Shown here: piece after piece, positions 62,914 through 64,000 of the stretch
How the letters are laid out: the number at the start of each line of letters is the position of its first letter
Position numbering within the stretch: the first letter of the stretch is position 1
Assembly: GCA_021613335.1 (NCBI GenBank)
Contig: JAJTWR010000231.1
Location: 3,388,501 to 3,452,500 of the forward strand
Source of the DNA: Whitmania pigra
Taxonomy: Eukaryota > Annelida > Clitellata > Hirudinida > Haemopidae
Reading direction: 5' to 3'
Length of the DNA stretch: 64,000 bases
Translations under genes and position numbers: made by a program
Notes under the pieces: generated by a model
Databases searched by the model: none
Told to the model about the DNA's origin: nothing
The model's input: the letters and a program-made list of their open reading frames with translations, nothing else

Positions 62914-64000
62914 GTGTTGTGCAGTATCGAATTACATGTAATTCGTTACTGTAATTAATTACATTTTTTGGTAATTTTTACTTGTAACAATTACAAAAAA
63001 AAATTTGTACTCTTACTTGTAACAAATTACTATTTTTGGTCATACTTTTAATTCGTTACCTTTTTGGCGCAAGACGTTACAAAGTAACATAAATAACATT
63101 TTAAATTAGTTTAATTTATTTTTAAAAAAATTTAAATTCTATATTGTTATTCTTTGGTTCGTTCGATAACCTTCCCCTTCCCGATCATCGCTCTTTTGTT
63201 ATTGTTGTTATCGCCGGTCGTTTTTGTTTTAAATCGGAAATTGTGGATTAGTCATACCGAAGCTTTTTTAATATATAATATTATATACATATAATAATAT
63301 AAGATTTAATATATCGTAGTATGGATTCATTTGAAGCCATTTTTAGTGTCGTTAGCGAAGATAAGAGGAACAAGGGTGAAGATAGTCCGTGGCCATATTT
63401 GAACAAAATGTTCAGATTTCAATCAAAGGAAAATCATAGAAGTATGCATGCCTACTCTGCCAACAGAAACAAAAACTACATGTTCAGCATATGAAGGTTC
63501 TTCATCTAACTTGAAGAAGCACGTGGAACGCATGCATCCAACAGAAGTTAAGGAATATGGTATATCTGTTGCCAACGATTGTCAAGCTTGATGAGAAACT
63601 GGTAGCCAAAATAGCATCTTCTAATGCAGCAAAGATGGACGAGCTTTGAGCTCTCGTTCATCTGATGCTGACAGTTTCTTCAATTGCACAAGGTCAACTG
63701 ATATTCTGATGCAGTATCTTCGAGACCGATCAGATGACATGAACATTATTACTGGAAGCGATACCCTGAAGAAATTATTTATCCAGTTGAACACTCCTCT
63801 GCCAGCTAGTGCAGCTGTTGAACGTTTATTCAGCTCTGCTGGTATGACAAAGAACAGCTGAAGGACCATAATGAGTGACAAACTATTCGAGGACTTAGTT
63901 ATGTTAAAAATTAACAAAAATTTGTGATTGTAATGTAATAAATAATAAAAACACCAAAAGAATGCATTAGTTCAAATGTTATTACTTAATGACTGTTAGT
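62911..64000 (+). mobile_element. hAT transposon, broken; right end beyond the window
   Basis: Left terminus CAGTGTTGTGCAGTATCGAA followed by TTACATGTAATTCGTTACTG, the CAGTGTTGGGCAGTA-type hAT end with palindromic TTAC/GTAA subterminal repeats. It carries the degenerate transposase at 63321-63926. The opposite terminus is not in view. Confidence 0.8.
63321..63926 (+). pseudogene. hAT transposase remnant: BED finger joined to the dimerisation domain
   Basis: The ATG at 63321 opens MDSFEAIFSVVSEDKRNKGE then SPWPYLNKMF (BED start). After a frameshift comes CLLC (about 63451) and, in a further frame, SSSNLKKHVERMHPTEV with the H-x4-H of the finger (about 63503-63553). The sequence then jumps to the C-terminal hAT dimerisation block, KLFIQLNTPLPASAAVERLFSSAGMTKNS (split: residues up to TPLPASAAV, then ERLFSSAG), a TGA at about 63859, then RTIMSDKLFEDLVMLKINKN. 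The RNase H-like catalytic part is absent. Dead element. Confidence 0.85.

Overview
This is a window of animal (metazoan) nuclear DNA. Evidence is spliced genes with GT-AG introns, orthologues of MRTO4 and of the vertebrate-type EMI1/EMI2 F-box proteins, natriuretic-peptide-receptor-like extracellular domains, and a repeat complement of hAT, Tigger/pogo, mariner-like, L2/CR1-like and endonuclease-bearing LINEs, a tRNA-type SINE and an LTR element. The DNA is very AT-rich and loaded with AAT/GAT-type microsatellites. An aquatic invertebrate is a reasonable guess; I cannot fix the phylum from the sequence alone.

Layout. 1-1000: last three exons of an unidentified gene with a PPxY motif (+ strand). 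1734-2714: a hAT-type MITE with a perfect 8-bp target duplication. 3533-5183: complete eight-exon MRTO4 (+), 259 aa, a ribosome assembly factor. 5914-7489: complete four-exon EMI-type APC/C inhibitor (- strand), 455 aa; its 3' end faces that of MRTO4. 7.5-40.9 kb: no gene I can defend. It is AT-rich DNA with minisatellites (12.16-13.1 kb), a 1-kb compound microsatellite (23.85-24.86 kb), SINE copies, LINE pieces (26.7, 28.3-29.1, 32.76-34.75, 35.7-37.1 kb), a mariner-like element (17.04-18.12 kb) and small TIR elements. 40.9-42.6 kb: two exons encoding the N-terminal half of a natriuretic-peptide-receptor-like ligand-binding domain. 42.6-56.0 kb: intron or intergenic DNA with two opposed Tigger/pogo copies and a LINE 3' end. 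56.0-56.8 kb: a second, paralogous receptor N-terminal module in one exon. 58.6-61.2 kb: a hAT-type element carrying a young, short LTR retroelement with one intact SAP-domain ORF. 62.9-64.0 kb: a broken hAT element with a BED finger and hAT dimerisation domain, running off the window.

Most notable observation: the two receptor modules stop at the same homologous position with the same phase-1 donor, and I see no further receptor exon between or after them. They could be alternative 5' cassettes spliced to shared downstream exons outside the window, or two tandem genes. The first module has also lost both cysteines of a disulfide that the second keeps. Whether this makes one gene with two ligand-binding halves is inference and needs transcript data.
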